A stretch of 64,000 bases of DNA from Lachancea kluyveri NRRL Y-12651 (taxonomy: Eukaryota > Ascomycota > Saccharomycetes > Saccharomycetales > Saccharomycetaceae): contig CM000691.1 in NCBI GenBank assembly GCA_000149225.2, positions 744,001 to 808,000 of the forward strand. Direction: 5' to 3'. A program made the position numbers and the translations under genes. This document shows positions 48,611 through 58,664 of the stretch, in pieces. The first letter of the stretch is position 1, and each line of letters starts with the position of its first letter. The notes beneath the pieces were generated by a model. The model was not told the origin of the DNA, made no database searches, and saw only the letters and a program-made list of their open reading frames with translations.

Positions 48611-48720
48611 AGGAGAACTTCTAGTATAACCATATACCAATTATTATAGCCTTAATCAAAAATGGAATCTCAACAATTGTCCCAATATTCACTTATTTCT
48701 CAGTTTCTGGTTCATTATCC
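48424..48720. repeat. 18-bp inverted repeat linking LTR interior and its 3' flank
   Basis: AGGATAATGAACCAGAAA occurs inside the LTR at ~48424-48441 and as its reverse complement at ~48703-48720, directly after the duplicated LTR end. This suggests a rearrangement involving an inverted LTR fragment. Confidence 0.75.
48611..48702 (+). repeat. Tandem second copy of the LTR 3' end
   Basis: The last ~92 bp of the LTR (48518-48610) is repeated immediately in tandem at 48611-48702, nearly identical. It could be a local duplication or the remnant of a second, nested or adjacent LTR. Confidence 0.9.
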
Positions 48721-48804
48721 TGTTCCATATGTTCTCCTTCTAAGAGGCTCGACTGTAATGGAGTATAATATATAACTATCATTACACCTTGGAAACCAGA
48801 GATC

Positions 48805-48877
48805 GCTTCTATGGCCAAGTTGGTAAGGCGCCACACTAGTAATGTGGAGATCATCAGTTCAAATCTGATTGGAAGCA
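48805..48877 (+). tRNA. tRNA-Thr (anticodon AGT)
   Basis: 73 nt. Acceptor stem GCTTCTA/TTGGAAGC with discriminator A; anticodon stem-loop CCACA-CTAGTAA-TGTGG; T arm CAG-TTCAAAT-CTG. It is followed by a T-rich Pol III terminator (TTTTCTTTATTTTTTT). Identical to the copy at 58665-58737. No intron. Confidence 0.97.
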
Positions 48878-49646
48878 TTTTCTTTATTTTTTTCGCCTAC
48901 ACTTGGATCCAGCTAACCCGGCTGAATAGTCCATACATCACAAACACTCGACAGATCAGTAGACCAATAGAAATCCCAGAGAACATGGATTACTTCTGAA
49001 GTGCCCTGCAGATCAAAGCCTGCATACCGATTTCTGTAATAGCCGTACACTGATTACCATAATCGGACCGTGACTTTTTACAACCTTTTTTTTTCGATAA
49101 CATTCCATATACAGGCGTACAAATGAAATGTTCACGTTTGTTATCAGCCTCGACGATAACGGCTTCTATGTTTTCTTTTCCTTTACACACGGCTACACGC
49201 TTGTATTGAGTAAATAGTTTTTTGAATACTTCAAGTATTTTGAAAGCTCAAGAAGTTTACCAAGTTTCTATCCTGCAGATAGATCCAGCATACGCCTATA
49301 AGACGTTAGGATATTTTTGGACTGCTCTTTTTTTTTTTTTCCTGGGCAGACACAATCGATTACGAACATGATGTTCATCGCTTTTTAATTTCGCCAACAA
49401 AGTCGTGGCGACTCTTCTTGATTGAACCGAGTCAAACATGTAGAAACAGCTTTTGACGTATATTCTGAATCTGCTTCCGTACAAACTGCTCACTTATCTC
49501 GCTTTGCGCCTTCCGCTCGCGATTATGATTTTTCCAGCCGACAAGTCAAAGTGGGGTTCTTTTTGAAGAGGAGAGAGGTATATAAGGAGTTGGATCGTAA
49601 AAACTTCGTTAGGTCTTTGTCTTCGCAAAAGCGCACAACGACCGTT
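48878..49646. promoter_or_regulatory. Upstream region of the ACOT9-like gene
   Basis: About 770 bp. A TATA-type box TATATAAG lies at ~49579-49586, ~65 bp upstream of the chosen ATG at 49647. The frame is open further upstream to 49422 but the TATA box lies inside that extension. Poly-T runs at ~49086-49095 and ~49328-49341. No other gene seen. Confidence 0.4.
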
Positions 49647-51209
49647 ATGCTAACTTTACTACGTCAACAAAAAAAAGGTACTGATAGGCTGCTGAGAACC
49701 TCTGTCAGACTGATGCATAAGAAGGACGATGGTCGTTCTAGTGACGCCTCTACACAACCAGATGGACAGACTACTACTCTAACTGACAAGTACGAATTCC
49801 ACCGTTTGGTTCAAAACACTCCAAAGACTGTTGACGGTTTTAAGGCTACCTGGTTGAATGCCTTTGCTGAAAGGAAAAAACAGCTGGCACAGGGAAAGCT
49901 GATTGACTCCTATATCTACAATAGTGTCAAATCTACCGAGATTGGCGAAAAGACTAGGGCCGAATCATTCTCTTATTTGACTTTGCCCTTCAGAGATGAT
50001 CCTAATACTGCGGATTTCTACGTTAACGCTGCCGGTAGGATCAGAATGGGTCAAATCTTTCAAGATTTAGATGCCTTGGCCGGTAGAATCGCGTACAGGC
50101 ACACGGCACCAGCAGAACCAGTTATCGTGACTGCCTCTGTGGACCGTATTTACCTGTTGAAAGCCTTGGACTACATTGCCGATTACAACGTTATCTTGTC
50201 CGGCTCTGTTGTGTGGACCGGTAGATCTTCCATGGAAATTGCCATTAAGGCAAGTGCCATTAAGGGTGACTTACCATCGAAAATCACCGAAGAAACTTTG
50301 TCTGAGGAGGACACATTTTTAACTGCATCTTTTACATTTGTTGCCAGAAACCCTGAAACTCATAAATCGTTGGCCATCAACAAGCTGTTGCCGTTGAACC
50401 AAAAAGAGTGGATGGATTTTAGACGTGCCGAATCCCACAACGCTGCCAAGAAACTACGTGCTGCAAACGAAAATTTGAACATCAACCCTCCAACAGATCA
50501 GGAGTCTCAGATGATTCACAAGATGTGGTCTGCTTCCAAGGAGTTGGCGACACTGAAAAGCAAGCCCAAAAATGTTACCTTTATGAAGGATACCAATGTC
50601 AAATCCACCATGTTCATGCAACCCCAGTATAGAAATAGGCATTCCTACATGATCTTTGGTGGCTATTTGATGAGACAAACTTTCGAATTGGCTTACTGTG
50701 CGGCAGCCTCCTTTTCCCACGCCTTGCCAAGATTTATTTCTCTGGATTCCACTACTTTTAGAGCGCCGGTTCCAGTTGGTTCCATCTTGCATATGGATGC
50801 CACCGTTGTTTACACCGAACACTTGCATGAACACACTTCAAAACCCAAAGTTACCTCAGTTACCGACAAAACCATCGATGGGAACACCACTTTCCACTTC
50901 GAACCGTTGGCAGTAAATGAATTATCCGGCGAAAAGGAAGATTTCTTATCCAAACCAGGTACCATAATTCAAGTCAAGGTTGACACCATAGTCCAAGAGT
51001 TAGCTTCTGAGAAGCAAACTAAATCTGGCTCATTCATCTACTCATTCTTTGCACCAAGAGACAACGATACAAAGAAGGTTGGAGAACCTGGCTATGCTAC
51101 TGTTGTACCAGAGACATACTCGGAAATGATCGAGTATGTGGAAGGTAGAAGACGTGCAATTGATACCGCTATGTATGCCAGAAGTATCAAACGTCAAAGT
51201 AAACTATGA
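49647..51209 (+). CDS. ACOT9-type mitochondrial acyl-CoA thioesterase
   Basis: 520 aa from ATG 49647. The start was chosen because it begins a basic mitochondrial-type presequence (MLTLLRQQKKGTDRLLRTSVRLMHKK) and a TATA box lies just upstream; a 75-codon in-frame extension to 49422 is less likely. Two hotdog domains: one at ~125-285 (GRIRMGQIFQDLDALAGRIAYRH, ILSGSVVWTGRSSMEI) and one at ~365-480 (HSYMIFGGYLMRQTFELAY, RFISLDSTTFRAPVPVGSILHM), the layout of ACOT9/ACOT10. The expected reaction is hydrolysis of acyl-CoA to free acid and CoA in mitochondria. I know no S. cerevisiae ortholog, and none lies between SAL1 and END3 or REV7 and AXL2 there. Substrate chain length cannot be told. Confidence 0.85.
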   Translation: MLTLLRQQKKGTDRLLRTSVRLMHKKDDGRSSDASTQPDGQTTTLTDKYEFHRLVQNTPKTVDGFKATWLNAFAERKKQLAQGKLIDSYIYNSVKSTEIGEKTRAESFSYLTLPFRDDPNTADFYVNAAGRIRMGQIFQDLDALAGRIAYRHTAPAEPVIVTASVDRIYLLKALDYIADYNVILSGSVVWTGRSSMEIAIKASAIKGDLPSKITEETLSEEDTFLTASFTFVARNPETHKSLAINKLLPLNQKEWMDFRRAESHNAAKKLRAANENLNINPPTDQESQMIHKMWSASKELATLKSKPKNVTFMKDTNVKSTMFMQPQYRNRHSYMIFGGYLMRQTFELAYCAAASFSHALPRFISLDSTTFRAPVPVGSILHMDATVVYTEHLHEHTSKPKVTSVTDKTIDGNTTFHFEPLAVNELSGEKEDFLSKPGTIIQVKVDTIVQELASEKQTKSGSFIYSFFAPRDNDTKKVGEPGYATVVPETYSEMIEYVEGRRRAIDTAMYARSIKRQSKL

Positions 51210-51669
51210 GTATCCACTTTTTTTCCTTTAGATCTGCATATGTATGATCGCATGTACGTATGTATGTATGTATGTATGTTTTTTCCCCCGTTTTTCCTAA
51301 ATAAATGTAAATTATAAGCTGATAGATTTTTAGATAGGCTTTGTACTTTCAACTGACTCTTTTCCATATATAACTCAGACTTTCTCTTACTCACCCTCAA
51401 GTAGAAAATCGGAAGAGTGCGTCTATTCCTCTCTGGTTTTACTCCTGATATTACAACAAAATTTTGATCCAAAAATATAGTGTCTCTATTTGCTTGTGCG
51501 TATATATATTACATGTTTAAAACAAAAACAAAAAAAAAAAGCCAATGTAGAATTTCCTTCTCAGAGTCCGTGACAATCATATTAAACGCAAAAAAAAAAA
51601 ATTGTACCTCTTCGACCCTCTTTAAAATCCTAACTTTCCCTTAACATTATTTTCAGTCTGCAGTTGTTT
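51210..51669. other. Convergent 3' region of the thioesterase gene and AXL2
   Basis: 460 bp, AT-rich. It includes a (TATG)n microsatellite at ~51259-51280 and A-rich runs at ~51530-51540 and ~51591-51601. No gene seen. Confidence 0.5.
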
Positions 51670-54138
51670 CTACGTCCGTTCTGGCTCTTGGCCCTGAATC
51701 ATATCTGCATCGCCTACATTCACGCCACTCTTATTGGGCAAATTAACTAACCTTTTCGTGCTGCGCTTCCTTACAGGTGGTGGTGCAGGTGCTTGGATAT
51801 TCTGTTTATCAACCCACCGATATCCATTGCCTTGTTTTACTGGAATGAAAGTGTCTGATGAGCTCGACGTGTGAGAAGTATAGGATTCATGGTCTAATTT
51901 CGATGGACTTTCCCTCAACACGGGCAATGCACCTTCTGTTTGATGTTCATCATTTTTCATTTGGCCAATGGACCCACTCTTTGTGAGGCTAGGGTTACCT
52001 TTGGTATCCCAAAACACTGAGTCACGTAAACCCAAGGAAGACTTCTTTGGATCCTTTGGGATGATTTTATTGTCTGCAATCTCTGTGTTCAACAACTCTG
52101 CCGTACTCACCGTGTTTAAAGAGTTGTAACTCTCTCGTACATTGCCGTTACTTGGATTAGTCGAAAATCTCCATGACTTGCGGTTTGTAGGTTCACTGTT
52201 GAAATACACAGAAGAAGATCTCAGTTTTGGGTCGTAATAATCGTCGGCTTCATTGTTATGTAACAACATGTCAGTACTATGAGTTTGCATGGCGTCGCGG
52301 TACAGATCTGAGGATAAGGAATTGCGCTTTTCGTCATCGTCAAACGTCGTTTCATCGGAAGATGAAGCATTTTCATCCAATTTCATTGCGTTGATGGCAC
52401 CCAGTCTTTTTGCAGTAGAGGTATCACTAATGGAGCCATCGTCATCGAATGGCGAAGCCGCGCCTACTACAGCACCAGAAACAAATGGGTTTTTGTTGTT
52501 AGTGGTACCATTCATCTGCACACCATCAGCTCCAGAAAACTTTTCCTCATCTTGCTTTTCCTTAGCTGCTGCAGACCTTTTCTTTCTCCAGAACAAAAGC
52601 AATAATAACACCAAGACTATAATCAACACGACTGGGATTACCACACCACAAACAATGGCAACTGTCTTGTTATTTTTGCCCTTCTTCAAATTCGAATTCA
52701 ATGGCGTGATCTCTGAAGTAGGGGTAGATTGGCTATCAGAAGTTGTCGAATGTGATATGGAAGTAATGGAAGACGCAGTCGAGGATGTAGCCGAGGATGT
52801 AGTTGTAGTCGTATTCGTAGAGTTGTGATGGTTCCTACCGTTTACGCCAATAATTTTAAACGATAGCTTTTGAGAGTTAGCTTTTTCTTTGGCTACAACA
52901 CCAACAGACAGTGAATTAAAATCTCTGGGAACCTTACCACTTAAAGTCAAATTACTGGATTTGAAGCTTAACCAATCATGAGAATCCGAACTATTAAAGT
53001 CTATGGAAACGTCCGTATCATCATAATTGGTGAACTGAGATGGTAGTAGAAAGTACTGAAACCACTCACCTCTGGTAGCGTTAACGTTGGATAGAGAAGA
53101 AATTGCAAACAGTTTCTGAGTGGACTCCACAGCAAAGTTTAAATATACAACATCTTGGTGGACATCATGGATTGCAACAGAGAAGTTACCTGTCACTGAA
53201 CTGTTGGGTAGGTTACCCGACAAAGTTTGGTTGTCTAACGTTACCCATGAAGGAGCGTTGAACAATTCGATAGAAGAAATATCAGAATTGGAGATTTCCT
53301 GGCCGTCTAGGTAAACGTAGTTCAGTGGGATATCATACGAGAATGACCCAGAATCGGTGACGTTGATTAGCATGGTATTTTCGATGGAAGTAGTCAATTG
53401 GTGTGCACCCATAACTAGCCTGAAGTTGACTTCCACACCAGAATACCCTGCAACATCTGTGGCAACCAGAGAAAATGAGTAGTCCATCTCAGGAGCAATT
53501 TCAGAATTAACTACAGGAGCCGTACCACTAAATTTCAAATTGTTCTCGTCAAAAAACAACCAACTAGGCAAGGGAGCATGGTACTCTTGAGAAAGGCCGT
53601 AGTAAGCAACAATACTATCACTATCAGAAGTAGTGAAAGTGTCTCTTTCAAATGTCACGTTAAAAACGTCGCCTGGAGAAAGCTTTAAAGCATCCATACC
53701 ATTAGTATAGCCGTAATTTTTTAGGAGGCTCAAAAGGTTGAAACTTGAGGACACCGATAGTGAGGTGCGGTTCGTTACTACTAGTTCGTATGTCTTATTC
53801 AGAGCACTGTTGTCAGCGGCATCAGTACCTTCCAAAATAAATTCAAAGTTCTTAATGGGCTTATCACTATCCCAGTCATCTTTAGTAGGCGTACCAGAAA
53901 TAATACGCTGCTGTGAATCAAAACTCAGCCAGGAAGGTAGGTCATATACTTGATAGGATATTTGTGAGGTCTTGTCTCTAGAGGATTTGTACGTGTCGTT
54001 AGACAGCTGAAAAGCAAAATCTTCACCAATACGTGCTACTGGAGGGTATTGCTTGCTAATTGGATACGCTTCATATGGTTGAGCAGACGCCACAGAGACG
54101 CATGGTACCAGTAGTAGTAGTAGGAAGTGTGTCCACAT
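51670..54138 (-). CDS. AXL2: Axl2/Bud10, axial budding landmark
   Basis: 822 aa (S. cerevisiae 823 aa). A type I membrane protein: signal peptide (WTHFLLLLLVPCVSVASA), an ectodomain of cadherin-like/Ig-like beta repeats (PSWLSFDSQQRIISGTP-like motifs recurring at ~70, ~190, ~300 and ~390) with many N-glycosylation sites, a Ser/Thr-rich stalk (~440-480), one membrane span at ~495-517 and a basic RKKR stop-transfer, then a ~300-residue cytoplasmic tail. Axl2 marks the division site for axial budding with Bud3/Bud4. SCB/MCB-like sites upstream fit late-G1 expression. Confidence 0.95.
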   Translation of the reverse strand: MWTHFLLLLLVPCVSVASAQPYEAYPISKQYPPVARIGEDFAFQLSNDTYKSSRDKTSQISYQVYDLPSWLSFDSQQRIISGTPTKDDWDSDKPIKNFEFILEGTDAADNSALNKTYELVVTNRTSLSVSSSFNLLSLLKNYGYTNGMDALKLSPGDVFNVTFERDTFTTSDSDSIVAYYGLSQEYHAPLPSWLFFDENNLKFSGTAPVVNSEIAPEMDYSFSLVATDVAGYSGVEVNFRLVMGAHQLTTSIENTMLINVTDSGSFSYDIPLNYVYLDGQEISNSDISSIELFNAPSWVTLDNQTLSGNLPNSSVTGNFSVAIHDVHQDVVYLNFAVESTQKLFAISSLSNVNATRGEWFQYFLLPSQFTNYDDTDVSIDFNSSDSHDWLSFKSSNLTLSGKVPRDFNSLSVGVVAKEKANSQKLSFKIIGVNGRNHHNSTNTTTTTSSATSSTASSITSISHSTTSDSQSTPTSEITPLNSNLKKGKNNKTVAIVCGVVIPVVLIIVLVLLLLLFWRKKRSAAAKEKQDEEKFSGADGVQMNGTTNNKNPFVSGAVVGAASPFDDDGSISDTSTAKRLGAINAMKLDENASSSDETTFDDDEKRNSLSSDLYRDAMQTHSTDMLLHNNEADDYYDPKLRSSSVYFNSEPTNRKSWRFSTNPSNGNVRESYNSLNTVSTAELLNTEIADNKIIPKDPKKSSLGLRDSVFWDTKGNPSLTKSGSIGQMKNDEHQTEGALPVLRESPSKLDHESYTSHTSSSSDTFIPVKQGNGYRWVDKQNIQAPAPPPVRKRSTKRLVNLPNKSGVNVGDADMIQGQEPERT

Positions 54139-55363
54139 GCGTCTTACTTGGTGGATGTGTGTCGTTTGTTCAGGTACAAGTGCAGATAGGGAGCGTTGGA
54201 TATATTAAATAGCAGTTCACCAGGTAAGCTGATCTTTCCCGAATTGGAATATAACTATTTCCAGCATCCGCCATTATCATGTAACAGTTTCATTACAAAT
54301 TCGCGACGCGACTGAAAATTTTGCAATGGGCCCGCAACGCGAAAAGTCGAGCGCCGTTGAATTCTCGATTACTTGAACGGCGCCAGGTGTCAACCACTTC
54401 GTCAATAGTTTTTGCACAGAAAGACCATGTAGTAAGATGGAATAAAAAGGGGTAATGTGGTACTGGATTGTACAAAACATAAAGTGTCAGGATGATTTCA
54501 CAGCAAATCTGAATTTCTGCACGTGAGGTTTTCGCCATTTTTTTTTTTTTTGGTAACCGGAAACTTCCCACCGTTACAGAAACAAATCGTAGGACTGGGG
54601 CAGTAGTGTGTCCACACTAAACGGCAGCACAACTTCGTATACAGCTAACTGGGATATGAGGTATCATGATATGTCTTCCTATCTTAAATCCATCTATACT
54701 AACAGATAAAAATTCGCAGAGGTTGGGCGGGGCTTCCTGGATAACAGCTTGCAAGGACATTGAAGCTACATTGTAACAAAACCTCCTTTTCTTGAACGCA
54801 AGTTTCAGAGCAAACTAACTGGAAAGCATGTATTTTCCGTATTGCTGATATCGTAACTCCAAATCAAATCACCTCATATATCAGCGAATAGATGATATAT
54901 TTAACAAACCACACGCTTTCAAACCAAAAGTAAAAGTATAAAGCCTTGGAATCTCGTTAGCAGGTACCTTCTAATCCTCTACCAATGATTGTCCTCAACA
55001 TTTTTATTTTTTTTTTTTTGCAAATAAAACAGCTAGTAAACTCACTTTTCTTGTATCTAGTAGGGAACATGAGGCATTTTGAAAGGAAATAAAACTGGCA
55101 TTTTGAAAGGAAAACCTCTCTGTCTCTACATTTTATACTATGCTAGCAGATCAATTCAAATGAGAGCAGCTTTTCGCTTAAGTAACGTGGAACCTGCCTT
55201 GATACCAGCTTAGTTAATGTGGTCTTTACCTTGTTTTCGTACATCGTTATATAGAGCCATCTTCTAACTTTCTACATTTTGAACGAAGGGCCCCTTTTTC
55301 AATCTTCAACTTGCCGGAGAACCTGATCAATACCGTAATAAGCAGTAAACGAACGTGATAAGA
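54139..55363. promoter_or_regulatory. Divergent AXL2/END3 region
   Basis: 1,225 bp. GACGCG at 54305-54310 (MCB-like) and ACGCGAAA at 54337-54344 (SCB-like) lie ~165-205 bp upstream of AXL2, in keeping with late-G1 control of that gene in S. cerevisiae. T tracts occur at ~54538-54552 and ~55006-55020. TACTAAC at ~54700 has no partner donor. No gene seen. Confidence 0.45.
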
Positions 55364-56503
55364 ATGCCCAAGCTAGAGCAGTTCGAGATCAAAAAATATT
55401 GGCAGATTTTTTCTGGCTTGAAACCTCTGGATAATAAGCTATCTCATGATCAGGTTGCCCCAATTTTGCATAACTCAAAGCTGGATTCCTCGATACTAAA
55501 CAAAATATGGTTTATCGCTGATATTGATGATGACGATAACTTAGATTTCGAAGAATTCGTCATTTGTATGAGAATGATTTTCGATATGGTTAACAAAAAC
55601 ATCGATTCCGTGCCTGATGAATTACCAGACTGGTTAGTGCCTGGTAGTAAAGCAAAGTTAGTTGCGGAAAGGAAGAAAAGGAAACAGGCTGAGTCAATAG
55701 AATTCCAGAAGTCTCAACCTGAGATACGTTCCGAAGAGAAAGAACCTCCAAAGCTAGATTGGTACATCTCTCCATCCAATAAATCAGAATATGAAACTGT
55801 TTATTCCTCTTGTAACCTTTCAACGGATGGTACGGTCACATTTCCCTCCATGTCCAACGCGGTAAGGAACAAATATGGAAATATCACCTCTTCGGAGGTT
55901 ATGCAAGCTTGGAAGCTGGTTAATCCAAGAAATCTGGACTCGATAGATAAGGATCCCGCGCTATACTTTGTTCATATCCTAAAACAGAAGAACGATTTAG
56001 GTTGTCATATACCATATGAATTGCCGACCGCTCTGAGTGAGATTTGTAACAAGGAACGGGTTTCTTATGATTTAAAGTCTGAACAAGGTGCCGTGAAAAG
56101 AACACCGTTATACTCCAGTACTTCATCCTCGGATCTAACTCCACAACGTAAAAAAGAGGGGACCGACTTCACCGCCACCGAAGGCACTGACTGGGAAGTT
56201 GTAAGGTTGCAGAGAGAATTGGCAAACTTGGAGACTGAGTTGTCTCAAGTAAGCCATGCTAACAGGGCTCATCCTTTGAATGCTAGTACACGTATGATAA
56301 GACAACAGTTCGAGGAGCTGTTAAAATACAAGCAGGACCAATTAGTTCAAGGCTCGAAGAACACGCCTGCTGTCAATATCAGAGGTGTTACCGAAGATTT
56401 GGATAGCATCGAACAACAAGTCAGTGCTCTTGAACAGTACTTAAGTAACAAGAAGTTGGAACTACAAAACCTCCAAGCCGAAATCCAAGCATTGAAGGGA
56501 TGA
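55364..56503 (+). CDS. END3: End3, EH-domain endocytic adaptor
   Basis: 379 aa from ATG 55364 (MPKLEQFEIKKYWQIFSGLKP), matching the yeast start. An EH domain at ~1-95 includes an EF-hand-like DIDDDDNLDFEEF at ~50-62; a second EH-like region follows at ~130-225; the C-terminal ~120 residues are coiled coil with the two yeast-type repeats ending NLQAEIQALKG. End3 works with Pan1 and Sla1 in cortical actin patches for endocytosis. It is slightly longer than the S. cerevisiae protein (~349 aa). Confidence 0.96.
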   Translation: MPKLEQFEIKKYWQIFSGLKPLDNKLSHDQVAPILHNSKLDSSILNKIWFIADIDDDDNLDFEEFVICMRMIFDMVNKNIDSVPDELPDWLVPGSKAKLVAERKKRKQAESIEFQKSQPEIRSEEKEPPKLDWYISPSNKSEYETVYSSCNLSTDGTVTFPSMSNAVRNKYGNITSSEVMQAWKLVNPRNLDSIDKDPALYFVHILKQKNDLGCHIPYELPTALSEICNKERVSYDLKSEQGAVKRTPLYSSTSSSDLTPQRKKEGTDFTATEGTDWEVVRLQRELANLETELSQVSHANRAHPLNASTRMIRQQFEELLKYKQDQLVQGSKNTPAVNIRGVTEDLDSIEQQVSALEQYLSNKKLELQNLQAEIQALKG

Positions 56504-56668
56504 GTTTAGTTCTTCTACATGTGTAAAATATATATTTGAAGCCCAAGTAAGAGAGAGAGGGACAGAAAAAGAGAGAAAGGGAAAGAGAAAGAAGAAAACT
56601 TTCGTTACTAAATTAAAAACTCCATTGCCTTATTTACTTACAAGGGGTATCGGATTAAAAAAGCTATC

Positions 56669-58340
56669 TTACATATGCTGTCTGTTGGCAGTCCTTGGCT
56701 TGGCACGGATAATGTTGTCCACTCTTAGTAAGACTTCAGCCGCTTCAGAGGCTGAGCTAACAACAGCCCTTTTTAGTTTATAACTTTCAACAATCCCCAA
56801 CTCTCTCATATCAGCAATAACACCGTTATCCAAATCTAAGCCGGATGTAGTCATACCGGTATAAATGGAGGATCTTAGTTTGGCAACCAATTCGGTGCTG
56901 TCAAAGCCGGCATTATCAGCCAAAATAGTTGGTAGTTGTCTTAGGGCGCGAGCAAAGGCTTCCACAGCCAAAGACTTCTTACCGTCAACGTTTTGGGCAG
57001 CTGTGTCGACCGCTTTAGACATGATCATCTCTGCACAACCGCCACCTAGCACGGTTCTGGTCTCCTTTGTGGTTTGGGACAAAACAGATAAAGCATCGTG
57101 TAAAGATCTCTCGGCCTCATCTAAGACTTGTTCAGTGGCACCTCTCAACACAATGGTACAAGCATTGCCAGCTTTACAGCCACTAAACTTGCTAAAGGTT
57201 TCTTCACCGATCATAATCTCCTCGATCAGGTCACATTCACCCAATTTACATTTTTCCGGGTTGTCAAAGGTGGAGACAACTTCACCACCGGTAACCAACG
57301 CCAGTCTTTCGACACCCTCAAAATCTGCATGTTCGATAGAGTTGATGCCCAAATCGGTGAACAACTGTTCTGGATAATCGTAAATCAATTGCCTATTGAT
57401 AAAAGTGTTGATGCCGAATTTTGAAATCTTGGAGATTTTACTTTTCATCTTTTCACGTTCAGCTTTTTCCAACTGCGCCAACTTGGAAGTGGAGTCAACT
57501 TTAAATTTGGCACCAAAAATTTTAACTTTATCAGTATCCAATGAGGTATTAGCAATCAAAATTTTAGCGTTTTCTACCCTTTTAGGTTGGTTGTTACCAA
57601 ACTTCTTTGACAAGATAAAACCGTCGTCTAAGAAAGAGTCGGATAATTTGCCACCAATGATTTTGATAACTTGAATGTGCTCCAAATTTGTTGAGCCCTT
57701 TAATCTCATAATAGCATCGGCAGCCAACTTGGAAAAATAATCTTTGTCTTGAGACAAAATTTTAGAAGATAGTGTGGTCTTAGCAATATCAATTAGATCA
57801 TTGTAAAATTTCTCGGAATTCCCAGAATTATCAACTGCAACCTTATTCAAAGATTCTAATGCAGCATGGGAAGCAATTCTGAAACCCTCAATAATGGTTT
57901 GAGGATGGATCCTGCCCTGCTCAATTAACTTCTCAGCTTCCCTTAACAGTTCCGCACTCAGCACCGTAACACTTGTGGTCCCATCCCCCACTTCATCATC
58001 TTGAACTTTACTAATGTTCACCAAAACCTTAGCCGCAGGATTATCCAACGGAATAGATTTCAAAATGGTAGCACCATCATTGGTAACCAACGAACTGTCA
58101 CTGCTGGCACTCTGCAGCAATTTATCCATACCCTTTGGGCCTAATGTAGTTTTCACTAAGTCACCAACAGCAATAGCACCTACAAAGGCAGACATACGAG
58201 CATTTTCAGCTCTTTCTTCAGTGACTTGATCGCCAAAAATTTGAACACTCTGTGGAAGGTTCAGTTAGTAAAAATGGAATTCAGACGTTTGAAGCAGTTA
58301 TCCAAGCAAATTTTCTCTGTATAACTCTAAAACATACCAT
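56669..58340 (-). CDS. CCT2: Cct2, chaperonin TRiC/CCT beta subunit, spliced
   Basis: Join 58340-58338 and 58249-56669 on the minus strand, 527 aa, the same length as S. cerevisiae Cct2. Exon 1 is only the ATG; exon 2 begins [18 protein letters not shown], the yeast N-terminus, then [27 protein letters not shown]. Group II chaperonin motifs: LGPKGMDK (~38-45), [18 protein letters not shown] (~95-105), GGGCAEM. It forms one position of the hetero-oligomeric ring folding actin and tubulin. Without the intron the frame would start 19 codons late, cutting the conserved N-terminal strand. Confidence 0.96.
58250..58337 (-). other. CCT2 intron directly after the start codon
   Basis: 88 nt. Minus strand: ATG at 58340-58338 followed at once by donor GTATGT; perfect branch point TACTAAC (complement of 58264-58270); acceptor CCACAG ending at 58250. 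Splicing joins ATG to AGTGTTCAA, giving MSVQ, identical to the yeast Cct2 start as recalled. Confidence 0.93.
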
Positions 58341-58664
58341 CTCTCGTCAACTTGTTAGTTTTATGAATTGCTCGTCGTGATGAGTGTGTATTTGAGATGC
58401 TAAAAGTAAACCCACGGCTAATTCAAAATTTTTGCCACCTTCCTAAAGGCTCTGTATATAATTATGTACGACATGAGGTATAATGGATATTACAATAACT
58501 TTAATATAGCATTTGGCAGGAAATCATCATATTTCTGACATTAAATTCAGCGATCTCTAAAGTATCAGCTGATTGCTCTTATATTTTTGCCAAAACCATA
58601 TATGCTTATAACCAGCCACCGTAAAAGTAATAATAATAATAATTTAAAAATGAAAAAGAAGAGA
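58341..58664. promoter_or_regulatory. CCT2 promoter / tRNA-Thr 3' flank
   Basis: 324 bp, AT-rich, with an (AAT)n stretch at ~58630-58643 and the T-rich terminator of the minus-strand tRNA at its right edge. Nothing else recognised. Confidence 0.4.

Noticed and set aside
49422-49646. N-terminal extension of the thioesterase gene
   Set aside because: A TATA-type box lies inside it and the downstream ATG starts a good mitochondrial presequence; it may be chance open frame.
54700-54720. TACTAAC followed by CAG as a hidden intron end upstream of END3
   Set aside because: No GTATGT-type donor upstream and END3 already has its full conserved N-terminus at 55364.
56669-58195. CCT2 starting at ATG 58195
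   Set aside because: Lacks the conserved N-terminal 19 residues, which are present upstream behind a consensus intron.
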